Shown here piece by piece: positions 1 to 5,304 of a DNA stretch of 34,168 bases. The position numbers were made by a program, and so were the translations under genes. Numbering within the stretch: the first letter of the stretch is position 1; each line of letters begins with the position of its first letter. This DNA comes from a virus: positions 1 to 34,168 of the IMG/VR virus record IMGVR_UViG_3300025168_000307, one strand, 5' to 3'. The notes under the pieces were generated by a model. The model did not search any database. It saw only the letters and a program-made list of their open reading frames with translations, and was not told where the DNA came from.

Positions 1-20
1 CAATGGTGTATGTCATTTGA
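1..20 (+). CDS. 3' end of an upstream gene (partial)
   Basis: An open frame enters from the left edge and stops at TGA 18-20, sharing its last base with the ATG of the next gene (TGATG). This stop-start overlap is the same as at other junctions in this cluster, so it is probably the tail of a real gene. Too little is present to say anything about its product. Confidence 0.3.
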
Positions 21-211
21 TGGCTAATAAAAGTAAAGTATCAAGTGTTAAACAATATAAACCTGAGTTGACCGCGCTTGATATTAATTCTCAAATTGCT
101 GAGTTCTTTAAATCAGGAGGTGAAGTAGAAGAGGTTACTTCAGAGACTAGAAGTATACCTGAGTGGACTTGGTGGCAAGATACTTATCCAAAAAATTATA
201 ACAGGAGATAA
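20..211 (+). CDS. Small early protein with 'FFKSGGEVEE' motif
   Basis: 63 aa. I prefer the ATG at 20, which overlaps the upstream stop, over a TTG at 17 in the same frame. No clear Shine-Dalgarno is seen, so translation may be coupled to the upstream gene. The protein is hydrophilic; the middle holds IAEFFKSGGEVEEV and the end is W- and Y-rich (EWTWWQDTYPKNY). The core 'I-x-x-[FL]-[FL]-x-SGG-[EK]-[VI]' recurs in the 59-aa protein at 4045-4224, so the two may be distant paralogues. I recall similar 'GG' motifs in small marine-phage proteins, function unknown. Probably an early host-directed or regulatory factor, but that rests on position only. Confidence 0.6.
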   Translation: MANKSKVSSVKQYKPELTALDINSQIAEFFKSGGEVEEVTSETRSIPEWTWWQDTYPKNYNRR

Positions 212-213
212 CT

Positions 214-426
214 ATGGAAGATTCTAATGTAATTGAGAAAACAATCTTAGTTAAGAAAGTTTATTGGAATAATAGACTAGATAAGTTTAAACCTGTCAAC
301 ATGTATGCTCATCGGATACTTAAAATATTAGGTGACAATAGAACTCATTTTACTATTGAGAATGTTCAGAAATTACAAGCGACAGATTTTAAAGTAGACT
401 TTATTAAGGAAGGATTATATGACTAA
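214..426 (+). CDS. Hypothetical early protein (70 aa)
   Basis: 70 aa, not recognised. A good Shine-Dalgarno (AGGAG) lies 8 bases before the ATG, inside the end of the preceding gene, and the last codons overlap the next gene by 8 bases. The protein is mixed-charge with no membrane segment. The second half, with RILKILGDNRTHFTIENVQ, looks alpha/beta. Its place in a run of tightly overlapping small genes supports real coding. Confidence 0.65.
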   Translation: MEDSNVIEKTILVKKVYWNNRLDKFKPVNMYAHRILKILGDNRTHFTIENVQKLQATDFKVDFIKEGLYD

Positions 427-739
427 AATTATAGACAATCTTACATTCAAAGAACATAAAGAACAATTAACTGCGCCCAAGATAGGAGATACATTCTGCA
501 TAGATATTAATATTAATGGACATCGTTTTTATAATGTTCATGTAGGTAGAAAGTGGATGTATTTCAGAGACTTATATGCTTGTGGAGTTATAAAGAAAAC
601 AGTAACAGAAGGCAAAAGACTTTTAAATAATAAGTACTGGCAGTGTGCTAAATGGGATGCCTTTAGTAAATACTGTACTTTAAAAGCAGGTGATAAAAGA
701 AAGAAAAACTTACCTAAAAACTGGAAAAGAGAATACTAA
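419..739 (+). CDS. Hypothetical basic early protein (106 aa)
   Basis: 106 aa, not recognised. It starts within the end of the preceding gene, with AAGGA about 6 bases upstream of its ATG. The N-terminal half is beta-rich (IGDTFCIDININGHRFYNVHVG). The C-terminus is strongly basic (KRKKNLPKNWKREY), which would suit nucleic-acid contact. Three cysteines (CIDI, YACG, WQCA) do not form a clear zinc pattern. Function unknown. Confidence 0.65.
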   Translation: MTKIIDNLTFKEHKEQLTAPKIGDTFCIDININGHRFYNVHVGRKWMYFRDLYACGVIKKTVTEGKRLLNNKYWQCAKWDAFSKYCTLKAGDKRKKNLPKNWKREY

Positions 740-740
740 T

Positions 741-791
741 ATGGAAAATATAGATCACGAAACTTTAATTAAACTAATGGAGGAAATGTAA
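741..791 (+). CDS. Possible 16-aa leader peptide
   Basis: A complete short frame, MENIDHETLIKLMEEM, fills the gap between two genes and ends one base before the next ATG. Its GGAGGAAATG segment (779-788) also supplies the Shine-Dalgarno of the following gene. It may be a translated coupling peptide or just a spacer carrying that ribosome site. There is no independent support. Confidence 0.25.
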   Translation: MENIDHETLIKLMEEM

Positions 792-792
792 T

Positions 793-999
793 ATGTTAAT
801 ATTTGATTACCCAAGTAAGAAAGAATTAAAAACGATGATCGGAGAACGCTTAAACTACAAAGAAACTTCTTTGTTTGGTGAGGAATATAGACCTACAGGT
901 AAGTTAGTAGGTTGTAATAGACCTCACTTAACAGGGCATAAGAGAGAATTTTTTGCTGAAGTAACACTGTATGATGGCTTTATAACTGCAGTTAATTAA
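793..999 (+). CDS. Conserved small phage protein ('ETSLFGEEY' type)
   Basis: 68 aa. The order MLIFDYPSKKELK - G-x-x-L-x-Y-x-ETSLFGEEY - G-x-L - R-x-FFAEVT matches a small protein that I recall from many aquatic phages, annotated only as hypothetical. It is beta-rich with no cysteine cluster and no membrane segment. A GGAGG ribosome site sits just upstream at 779-783. Family recognition is from memory of the motif; function unknown. Confidence 0.75.
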   Translation: MLIFDYPSKKELKTMIGERLNYKETSLFGEEYRPTGKLVGCNRPHLTGHKREFFAEVTLYDGFITAVN

Positions 1000-1011
1000 A
1001 GGAGAACGATG

Positions 1012-1296
1012 ATGAGTAATGTTATTGATATAAAAAGTGTTAAGAAAAAAGATGAAGAGTTAACTCCAAAAGATGCTAAAGCAATAGTAGATAAATTTGT
1101 TACTGAAGTAGGTGATAATATAAATATTATATCTGAAGCTTTAGATTCTATTGAGACTCATCAAATGTCTGGTGCAGTAGCTATGCATTTGTTAATAGAA
1201 GAAGCTTGTAAAAGATTAGAAGGCTGTACAAGAGAGCAAATTGAACAAGGTGCAGACTATTATAGAAGAGGGTTAGGAGTTACACAAACACATTAG
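1012..1296 (+). CDS. Hypothetical acidic helical early protein (94 aa)
   Basis: 94 aa from the second of two adjacent ATGs (1009 and 1012). The AGGAG at 1000-1004 is 7 bases from ATG 1012, the better spacing. The sequence is largely helical (DAKAIVDKFVTEVGDNINII, HLLIEEACKRLEG), with no membrane segment. It ends nine bases before the next ATG. Not recognised. Its helical character and length are compatible with a small host-takeover factor, but there is no direct evidence. Confidence 0.65.
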   Translation: MSNVIDIKSVKKKDEELTPKDAKAIVDKFVTEVGDNINIISEALDSIETHQMSGAVAMHLLIEEACKRLEGCTREQIEQGADYYRRGLGVTQTH

Positions 1297-1304
1297 GAGA
1301 TACT

Positions 1305-1532
1305 ATGAAAACTTATATTCATGTTAATCAACATAACATTAGAGCTAATGCTAAAGGTGCAAATAAACCTGTGTTGACCGTGAAAGATTATAAACAAAAT
1401 AGAAAATGTAATGAGGTTAACTTTACTAACGGTAAGATTGTATATAGTCCTGACAAACCATTGTCATGTGGGGCTAAAGTATGGATAGAAACTACGGAAC
1501 CTGTTGAAATTATAGGAGATTGTTATGTCTAA
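1305..1532 (+). CDS. Conserved small phage protein ('IHVNQHNIRAN' type)
   Basis: 75 aa. The N-terminal IHVNQHNIRAN and the C-terminal YSPDKPLSCGAKVWIET are hallmarks of a small protein common in marine and freshwater phages, of unknown function. It is predicted to be all beta. AGGAG lies 7 bases upstream of the ATG. It overlaps the next start by 8 bases. I recognise the motifs but know of no characterised member. Confidence 0.75.
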   Translation: MKTYIHVNQHNIRANAKGANKPVLTVKDYKQNRKCNEVNFTNGKIVYSPDKPLSCGAKVWIETTEPVEIIGDCYV

Positions 1533-1746
1533 AGTCTTATATAAAACTGCAATAAATATAGTACCTCGACCATATAAATATAAAAATATTACAGCAGCTA
1601 ATGCTAGTATTAAATGTCAAGATGATACTTATTATAGTTGTAGAATTGTCACTATGAATGTTGATGATCAAGACATTTATTATATAGATGTAATAGAAAA
1701 ACACACAGGAAACTTTGCAGGTTACTTAGGAGAAGCATATGCCTGA
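1525..1746 (+). CDS. Hypothetical early protein (73 aa)
   Basis: 73 aa, not recognised. Starts inside the preceding gene with TAGGAG upstream, and its end overlaps the next gene by 8 bases. The composition is Y-, I- and D-rich and beta-like (YYSCRIVTMNVDDQDIYYIDV). No catalytic or metal motif is seen. Confidence 0.6.
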   Translation: MSKVLYKTAINIVPRPYKYKNITAANASIKCQDDTYYSCRIVTMNVDDQDIYYIDVIEKHTGNFAGYLGEAYA

Positions 1747-1888
1747 TAATAAATGCCATAAATGTAAGATAACAACAGCAATAGTGACTACTAATGATTA
1801 CAAAATTATGTGGTGTGCTAATTGTTATACTCAATATTTAACAGCTAGTTTAATTAAAGAGAAAACAAGATATGTTCAAAACACATAG
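1739..1888 (+). CDS. Four-cysteine zinc-ribbon-like mini-protein (49 aa)
   Basis: 49 aa. The start ATG lies in the last codons of the upstream gene with AGGAG 7 bases before it, and the stop lies 17 bases inside the next gene. The protein has two CxxC knuckles, C6-H-K-C9 and C26-A-N-C29, separated by a 16-residue beta-like stretch. That is the spacing of a small zinc ribbon. The short basic C-terminus (IKEKTRY) could bind nucleic acid. Zinc binding is inferred from the cysteine pattern. A role as a transcription or host-modulating factor is a guess from size and early position. Confidence 0.7.
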   Translation: MPDNKCHKCKITTAIVTTNDYKIMWCANCYTQYLTASLIKEKTRYVQNT

Positions 1889-2507
1889 CCCAAAAATAAA
1901 AGCATTTGCTCAACGCAATCCAGATAATTTATTTTTAGTTATCATGATGGTTGTGTTAAGCATACAACAGAAGTGGTCTTTAGTAGGTGATATGTTACTA
2001 GACATGGACAAGAATCAAAAAAATTCTAAGTTTATTTGGGGTAACAAAAGATCTACTTATAACTACATGGTAATACATCAACACTTTATCTTTGGACAAA
2101 TGATGGCAGTCTTAAACTCTGTACATTTAACTTCTTATGAAAAAGCTTACTCACTTATGAAGATATTTCTAAGAATAGATGGCTTAGGATTAGCTAAAGC
2201 AGGGTTCGTATGTCAACTTACTGCAGGATTAGTAGGTTGCATGGATGTTCATAATATAAAAACTTATAACATCAAACCTAACTCACTGAAATTAAACAAG
2301 AAGTTAACTAGTGAGAAAGGTATTTTAAATAACAACAATAAAATAAAGCAGTACATTACGATCTGTCAAGATTATGGTACAGAAAATCTGTGGAACTCAT
2401 GGTGTTCAATGATAGCAGCCTCATATCCTAAAGATTTTATTGACGGTAATCATGTATCAGAAGTTCACTACACTTACTTAACTGGAGAGTTTACTAATGA
2501 CCTTTGA
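1872..2507 (+). CDS. Helix-hairpin-helix (HhH-GPD-like?) phage protein
   Basis: 211 aa, helical. Residues about 98-125 carry DGLGLAKAGFVCQL followed by GCMDVHN. This parallels the G-x-G-x-K-x-A helix-hairpin-helix and the following V-D-T-H of HhH-GPD base-excision glycosylases, in which the Lys and the Asp are catalytic. Here a Lys (K of LAKAG) and an Asp (D of MDVHN) sit in equivalent order, with one extra residue in the hairpin. I recall phage proteins with 'G-x-x-KA-x-F-x-x-Q...G-C-x-D-x-H-N' annotated only as hypothetical. The iron-sulphur cysteines of EndoIII are absent. DNA binding is likely if the motif is real; glycosylase activity is speculative. It overlaps its upstream and downstream neighbours. 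Confidence 0.7.
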   Translation: MFKTHSPKIKAFAQRNPDNLFLVIMMVVLSIQQKWSLVGDMLLDMDKNQKNSKFIWGNKRSTYNYMVIHQHFIFGQMMAVLNSVHLTSYEKAYSLMKIFLRIDGLGLAKAGFVCQLTAGLVGCMDVHNIKTYNIKPNSLKLNKKLTSEKGILNNNNKIKQYITICQDYGTENLWNSWCSMIAASYPKDFIDGNHVSEVHYTYLTGEFTNDL

Positions 2508-2511
2508 AACT

Positions 2512-2516
2512 AGGAG
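2512..2516 (+). promoter_or_regulatory. Shine-Dalgarno deciding the DUF932 start
   Basis: AGGAG seven bases upstream of ATG 2524. It favours that start over an in-frame ATG at 2497, which would add nine residues and has no ribosome site. Confidence 0.6.
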
Positions 2517-2523
2517 CAATACT

Positions 2524-3432
2524 ATGGAAAATGTAACAGACATGTTCGCTAACAATCTTAATCATCTTGATTATGGAAGTGCTGACTTTGAGGTAGAAAT
2601 GAAACCTCTAATGTTTACATCTGATACTTCATTTGGTGTTAAATTAAATGAAGTTAAGAAGAGAGCAATAGTACGGACTGATACTGAAGAATGTCTTGGA
2701 GTTGTCGGCCCTCACTATAATCCAGTAACTCACAAAGAAATGGTTAACAATCAACGCGCTATTATTTCTCGGAGTGATCTTAACATTAGAGGTATTGAAG
2801 AAAATATTATTACCAATCCCAACGGTGCTAAGTGTTTTGTTAGACATACCTTACCTAATCAGATTATTCAAACTCCAGATGGTGATACAGCAGCTTTAAC
2901 TTTCTTGAGTACTAATAGTTTTGATGGTTCTTTTAGTTTTATATTATCAGTAGGTGCTAGGCAGTCTGCTTGTATGAACGGTCAGATCTTTACTAATGAT
3001 TCTGCAACACTGTATAAATCTAGACACACTAGAAGCTTAGACATTGAGAAGGGTGCTAGGATTATTACTGCAGGAATGGAGGTAATGACTAAGCAACAAG
3101 AACTTTGGGATGTTTGGTATAACACTCCTGTTGATTATGATATGATTGCAAATATTTTTGCAGCTACTTTAGGTTTAAATATTCTTGATCTAGATACAAC
3201 ACCATACAATAAGAACTGGCAATTCCTCTGGGATATATATAATGATAGATACTCTCCTTCTATGAAGAACAATCTTTGGGCAGTCTATAATGCCTTGACT
3301 CACTGGGCTACTCATGCTCCTTCTCAAAGAAAAACATCTAGTATGATGAATGTTACTAAGGTTAGAACAGCACAGGTAGCTAAAGTTATATCAGATCCTG
3401 AAGTATTCTATCGTGCAAAACTAGTAGCATAG
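2524..3432 (+). CDS. DUF932-type phage/plasmid protein
   Basis: 302 aa from the ATG chosen by the AGGAG site. The pattern matches DUF932 proteins, which are widespread in phages and plasmids: V-x-x-x-Y-x-x-[IV] (here CLGVVGPHYNPVTH), a beta-rich middle (FLSTNSFDGSFSFILSVGARQ) with CMNG, then a RHT segment and a helical C-terminus. The biochemical role of the family is unknown; some members sit near recombination or replication genes. It is the largest of the early genes and lies about 1.1 kb upstream of the SSB. No active-site signature is visible. Assignment is from motif recall. Confidence 0.75.
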   Translation: MENVTDMFANNLNHLDYGSADFEVEMKPLMFTSDTSFGVKLNEVKKRAIVRTDTEECLGVVGPHYNPVTHKEMVNNQRAIISRSDLNIRGIEENIITNPNGAKCFVRHTLPNQIIQTPDGDTAALTFLSTNSFDGSFSFILSVGARQSACMNGQIFTNDSATLYKSRHTRSLDIEKGARIITAGMEVMTKQQELWDVWYNTPVDYDMIANIFAATLGLNILDLDTTPYNKNWQFLWDIYNDRYSPSMKNNLWAVYNALTHWATHAPSQRKTSSMMNVTKVRTAQVAKVISDPEVFYRAKLVA

Positions 3433-3434
3433 TC

Positions 3435-3557
3435 ATGCATAATAACTTCTGGTTCTTTATTTACAGAGTATTCGGGGCTATAGTAATTACTATAGCTTCG
3501 TTTATCTTACTAGGCTTGGTGAATGTTTCACTTGGGTATATAATAACTTGGATGTAG
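3435..3557 (+). CDS. Single-span membrane peptide (40 aa)
   Basis: 40 aa, beginning two bases after the upstream stop. It has a short aromatic N-terminus (NNFWFFIYR) and one long hydrophobic helix from about residue 12 to 39 (AIVITIASFILLGLVNVSLG). Its stop codon lies inside the Shine-Dalgarno of the following gene. No strong ribosome site precedes it, so expression would depend on coupling. Possibly a small inner-membrane modulator of the host. Confidence 0.5.
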   Translation: MHNNFWFFIYRVFGAIVITIASFILLGLVNVSLGYIITWM

Positions 3558-3561
3558 GAGG
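3556..3561 (+). promoter_or_regulatory. Shine-Dalgarno deciding the 3566 start
   Basis: AGGAGG, four bases before ATG 3566 and overlapping the TAG stop of the upstream 40-aa frame. It rules against an in-frame TTG at 3548 and suggests coupling between the two genes. Confidence 0.6.
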
Positions 3562-3565
3562 ACAG

Positions 3566-3736
3566 ATGAGAAAACAATTTATTGTTAAAGTTATAGAAAC
3601 GCATAAGCTATATATAGAAGCTCAAAGCATAGCAGAAGCAAAGCTAATTGCTTGTGATGATTATATTTGGGATGGTAATTTAAATGCACCTGACAAGTAT
3701 ACTGTAGACTTAGATGTTAAGGAGGTAGATTTCTAA
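3566..3736 (+). CDS. DpnD/PcfM-like small protein
   Basis: 56 aa. The beta-alpha-beta pattern 'FIVKVIETHKLYIEAQSIAEAK...DDYIWDG...YTVDLDVKEVDF' matches the short DpnD/PcfM-like fold found in phages and conjugative elements: a strand, then 'E-T' and an A-x-x-x-x-E-A helix, ending in a D/E-rich strand. No enzymatic residues are evident. It follows a strong AGGAGG and shares the A of its TAA with the next ATG (TAATG). Assignment is by pattern only. Confidence 0.55.
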   Translation: MRKQFIVKVIETHKLYIEAQSIAEAKLIACDDYIWDGNLNAPDKYTVDLDVKEVDF

Positions 3737-3882
3737 TGAACCGCGAAAAAGATCCAGTAATAATAGACCTTAACCGTTACCTTATGACTCAAGAGGATGA
3801 CTATGTGTCACCTTTAGAAGCAGAGATAAGGTATCAAGAATACTTAGCCGACAGAGATGAAGGAGAAAGAGATGACAATTAA
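3736..3882 (+). CDS. Acidic hypothetical protein (48 aa)
   Basis: 48 aa. Starts at TAATG, overlapping the upstream stop, and has GGAGG at 3721-3725 in the upstream coding end. It is very acidic (QEDDYVSP, YLADRDEGERDDN), with no hydrophobic segment. An acidic tail on so small a phage protein could mimic nucleic acid, but this is only a thought. It overlaps the next gene by 11 bases. Confidence 0.5.
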   Translation: MNREKDPVIIDLNRYLMTQEDDYVSPLEAEIRYQEYLADRDEGERDDN

Positions 3883-4048
3883 CAGAGCTTTGCATACTAT
3901 ACTAGATGAAGTTGAAATAGATGAGAACTATTCTGATAATAATATAGCGTTTACTAAATCATGGAATTATATTCTTGATAGATTAGGTGTATGTTTTGAT
4001 TCACAAACTGGAAACTTTGTAACTCAAGATACTGGAGATGTAATATGA
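3872..4048 (+). CDS. Hypothetical early protein (58 aa)
   Basis: 58 aa from ATG 3872, which has AAGGAGA about 8 bases upstream; an in-frame ATG at 3857 lacks such a site. The sequence is acidic and helical at first (RALHTILDEVEIDENYSD) and later beta-like (GVCFDSQTGNFVTQDTG). Not recognised. The stop overlaps the next start as ATGA. Confidence 0.55.
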   Translation: MTINRALHTILDEVEIDENYSDNNIAFTKSWNYILDRLGVCFDSQTGNFVTQDTGDVI

Positions 4049-4224
4049 AGACTCAAATGAATAACCAATCTATTGAGGATAAAAATAAACAGAGGTTAGA
4101 GATTAAACAACAGACAATAGATTATTTAAACTCTGGCGGTAAGATAACTGAGTGTCCACCATGCCATTACTCTTTTGTTTGGACAAATAAATTTAATAAA
4201 ACCAATTCAAGGAAACCAAAATGA
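4045..4224 (+). CDS. Small protein with 'YLNSGGKITECPPC' motif (59 aa)
   Basis: 59 aa, starting at the ATGA overlap. A charged helix (EDKNKQRLEIKQQTIDYL) leads to NSGGKITECPPCHY and then a basic tail. C37 and C40 with H41 (CPPCH) could hold a metal but only two cysteines are present; a dimeric site would be needed. The same position in the protein at 20-211 reads KSGGEVEEV, without the cysteines. CPPCH formally resembles a haem-attachment CxxCH, but there is no signal peptide, so haem c is unlikely. Function unknown. Confidence 0.6.
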   Translation: MKTQMNNQSIEDKNKQRLEIKQQTIDYLNSGGKITECPPCHYSFVWTNKFNKTNSRKPK

Positions 4225-4358
4225 TTTATTCATGGGAAATATTTTTTGTTTTAATAGCTATAAACATAGCAATATGGCTATTAATAAGTATACATTTAGA
4301 TGAGAAATGGGTTGAGATAGAGAAGCTAAGTGATTATAAAAAAAGGAATTTAAAATAA
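4221..4358 (+). CDS. Single-span membrane protein (45 aa)
   Basis: 45 aa, starting at ATGA over the preceding stop. One N-terminal hydrophobic helix (IFFVLIAINIAIWLLISI) is followed by a charged cytoplasmic tail (DEKWVEIEKLSDYKKRNLK). Positive charge after the helix suggests N-out/C-in orientation. A phage-encoded membrane modulator is plausible; no family is recognised. Confidence 0.55.
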   Translation: MIYSWEIFFVLIAINIAIWLLISIHLDEKWVEIEKLSDYKKRNLK

Positions 4359-4519
4359 TGCGTAGGAAATCGCCACATGAGTTACGAAATAAAAATAACT
4401 ATGTAGCTAAACACGCTTGTAAGTTCAACAAATCTATGGTATACTCTAACAAATATAAAGAAACTAAAAACGGATATGAGAAACATAAAAAGAATAAATA
4501 TAATAAAGATAATATTTAA
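4358..4519 (+). CDS. Very basic small protein ('VAKHACKFNK' type, 53 aa)
   Basis: 53 aa, starting at TAATG. Strongly basic throughout. The segment N-x-x-VAKHACKFNKS and the ending GYEKHKKNK resemble a family of tiny basic phage proteins that I recall from aquatic phages ('N-x-VAKHAR-x-FNKA...YRKHK'), of unknown role. It is likely to bind nucleic acid by charge alone. It is the last gene before a 39-base gap and the replication block. Confidence 0.6.
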   Translation: MRRKSPHELRNKNNYVAKHACKFNKSMVYSNKYKETKNGYEKHKKNKYNKDNI

Positions 4520-4545
4520 TACCAGTTCAACAACAACATACCTAT

Positions 4546-4551
4546 GGAGGT
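4546..4551 (+). promoter_or_regulatory. Strong Shine-Dalgarno of the SSB gene
   Basis: GGAGGT seven bases before ATG 4559. It overrides an in-frame ATG at 4544 that would add five residues. The strength of the site fits a protein needed in high copy. Confidence 0.7.
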
Positions 4552-4558
4552 ATACACA

Positions 4559-4990
4559 ATGGCAGTACTTAAAAATCGTCCACTAGTTTGGGCTTCAATC
4601 ACTGTACCTAACACTACTTATGAGCCAGTATATTCGGTGAATGTTATAGTAGATGACGCTACAGCACAGGACTTTGAATCCAGAGGCTTTAAGATAAAGC
4701 AGATGGAAGAGGGGCCAGCAGTTGTAGTTAAGCGTAAGGTCAATGGTCCTAATGGGTTGATCAGACCTGCACCAAAACTATTTGATAAGTCTAAGCAAGA
4801 GATAGATGTATCAGTTGGTAATGGTTCGGTTGGCAATGTTCAATACAAGGAGTGGGAAGTTACACGACAGGGCCAGACTTACAAGGGTCTTGATTTACAG
4901 GCTGTTCAGATACTTGATCTAGTCACATACAATCAAGCAGGAGATGAGTTTAGTGTAGAAGAATCACTTGAGGAGGAAGATGAACTATGA
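4559..4990 (+). CDS. Single-stranded DNA-binding protein (T7 gp2.5-like)
   Basis: 143 aa. Coats single-stranded DNA at the fork and recruits the polymerase and primase-helicase. It has an OB-like beta-rich body with aromatic residues (VYSVNVIVDD, QYKEWEVTRQGQTYKGLDLQ). It ends in a strongly acidic tail (EESLEEEDEL), the hallmark through which gp2.5 and bacterial SSBs contact partners. Marine podovirus SSBs commonly start 'M-x-x-L-x-N-x-P-L-x-W-A-x-[IV]', as here. It opens the replication block and overlaps the next gene by four bases. Identification is by tail, length and position rather than by any catalytic motif. Confidence 0.8.
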   Translation: MAVLKNRPLVWASITVPNTTYEPVYSVNVIVDDATAQDFESRGFKIKQMEEGPAVVVKRKVNGPNGLIRPAPKLFDKSKQEIDVSVGNGSVGNVQYKEWEVTRQGQTYKGLDLQAVQILDLVTYNQAGDEFSVEESLEEEDEL

Positions 4991-5292
4991 GTAAATATCC
5001 TGATGGAATATTCAGGAGTGACGAGGGAGACTTTAATGTCTCCCTTTTCACTTCCGAAGGTAAATTAAAATTTAGGTTAGCACAGAAAGCTTTGAGAGAA
5101 CTGGGTGATCTTAGTGATAGGGTAATGATTCAGCGAGAAGCCTTACAAGCTTTGAGAACTGACATCATGGACTTAGAATGTAATCTAGATACTAAGATTA
5201 TAGCTGAGAGAGCGAGGACTGAGGACGGTAAGTTTATTGCTGATGATCCTGATACACCAGATGTAAACGAAGCCTATGTTAAAATTGAATAA
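4987..5292 (+). CDS. Hypothetical protein between SSB and primase (101 aa)
   Basis: 101 aa, start overlapping the SSB stop (ATGA). The N-terminus is 'YPDGIFRSDEGDFNVSLF'; the middle is a long helix, possibly coiled coil (LRELGDLSDRVMIQREALQAL); the tail is acidic. Not recognised. Co-translation with SSB and adjacency to the primase-helicase suggest a replication accessory role, which is inference. Confidence 0.6.
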   Translation: MSKYPDGIFRSDEGDFNVSLFTSEGKLKFRLAQKALRELGDLSDRVMIQREALQALRTDIMDLECNLDTKIIAERARTEDGKFIADDPDTPDVNEAYVKIE

Positions 5293-5304
5293 GAGGAATA
5301 GCCA

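Noticed and set aside
1652-1834. 60-aa minus-strand frame in the early region
   Set aside because: Antisense to two plus-strand frames with ribosome sites. All neighbours run in the plus direction.
4045-4224. CPPCH as a c-type haem site in the 59-aa early protein
   Set aside because: No signal peptide and no axial ligand context. Haem c is attached in the periplasm, so a cytosolic CxxCH is most likely coincidental or metal-related.
4480-4558. Promoter in the AT-rich stretch before the SSB gene
   Set aside because: TATAAT-like words occur by chance everywhere in this AT-rich DNA. No well-spaced -35/-10 pair or repeated phage promoter motif could be supported by eye.
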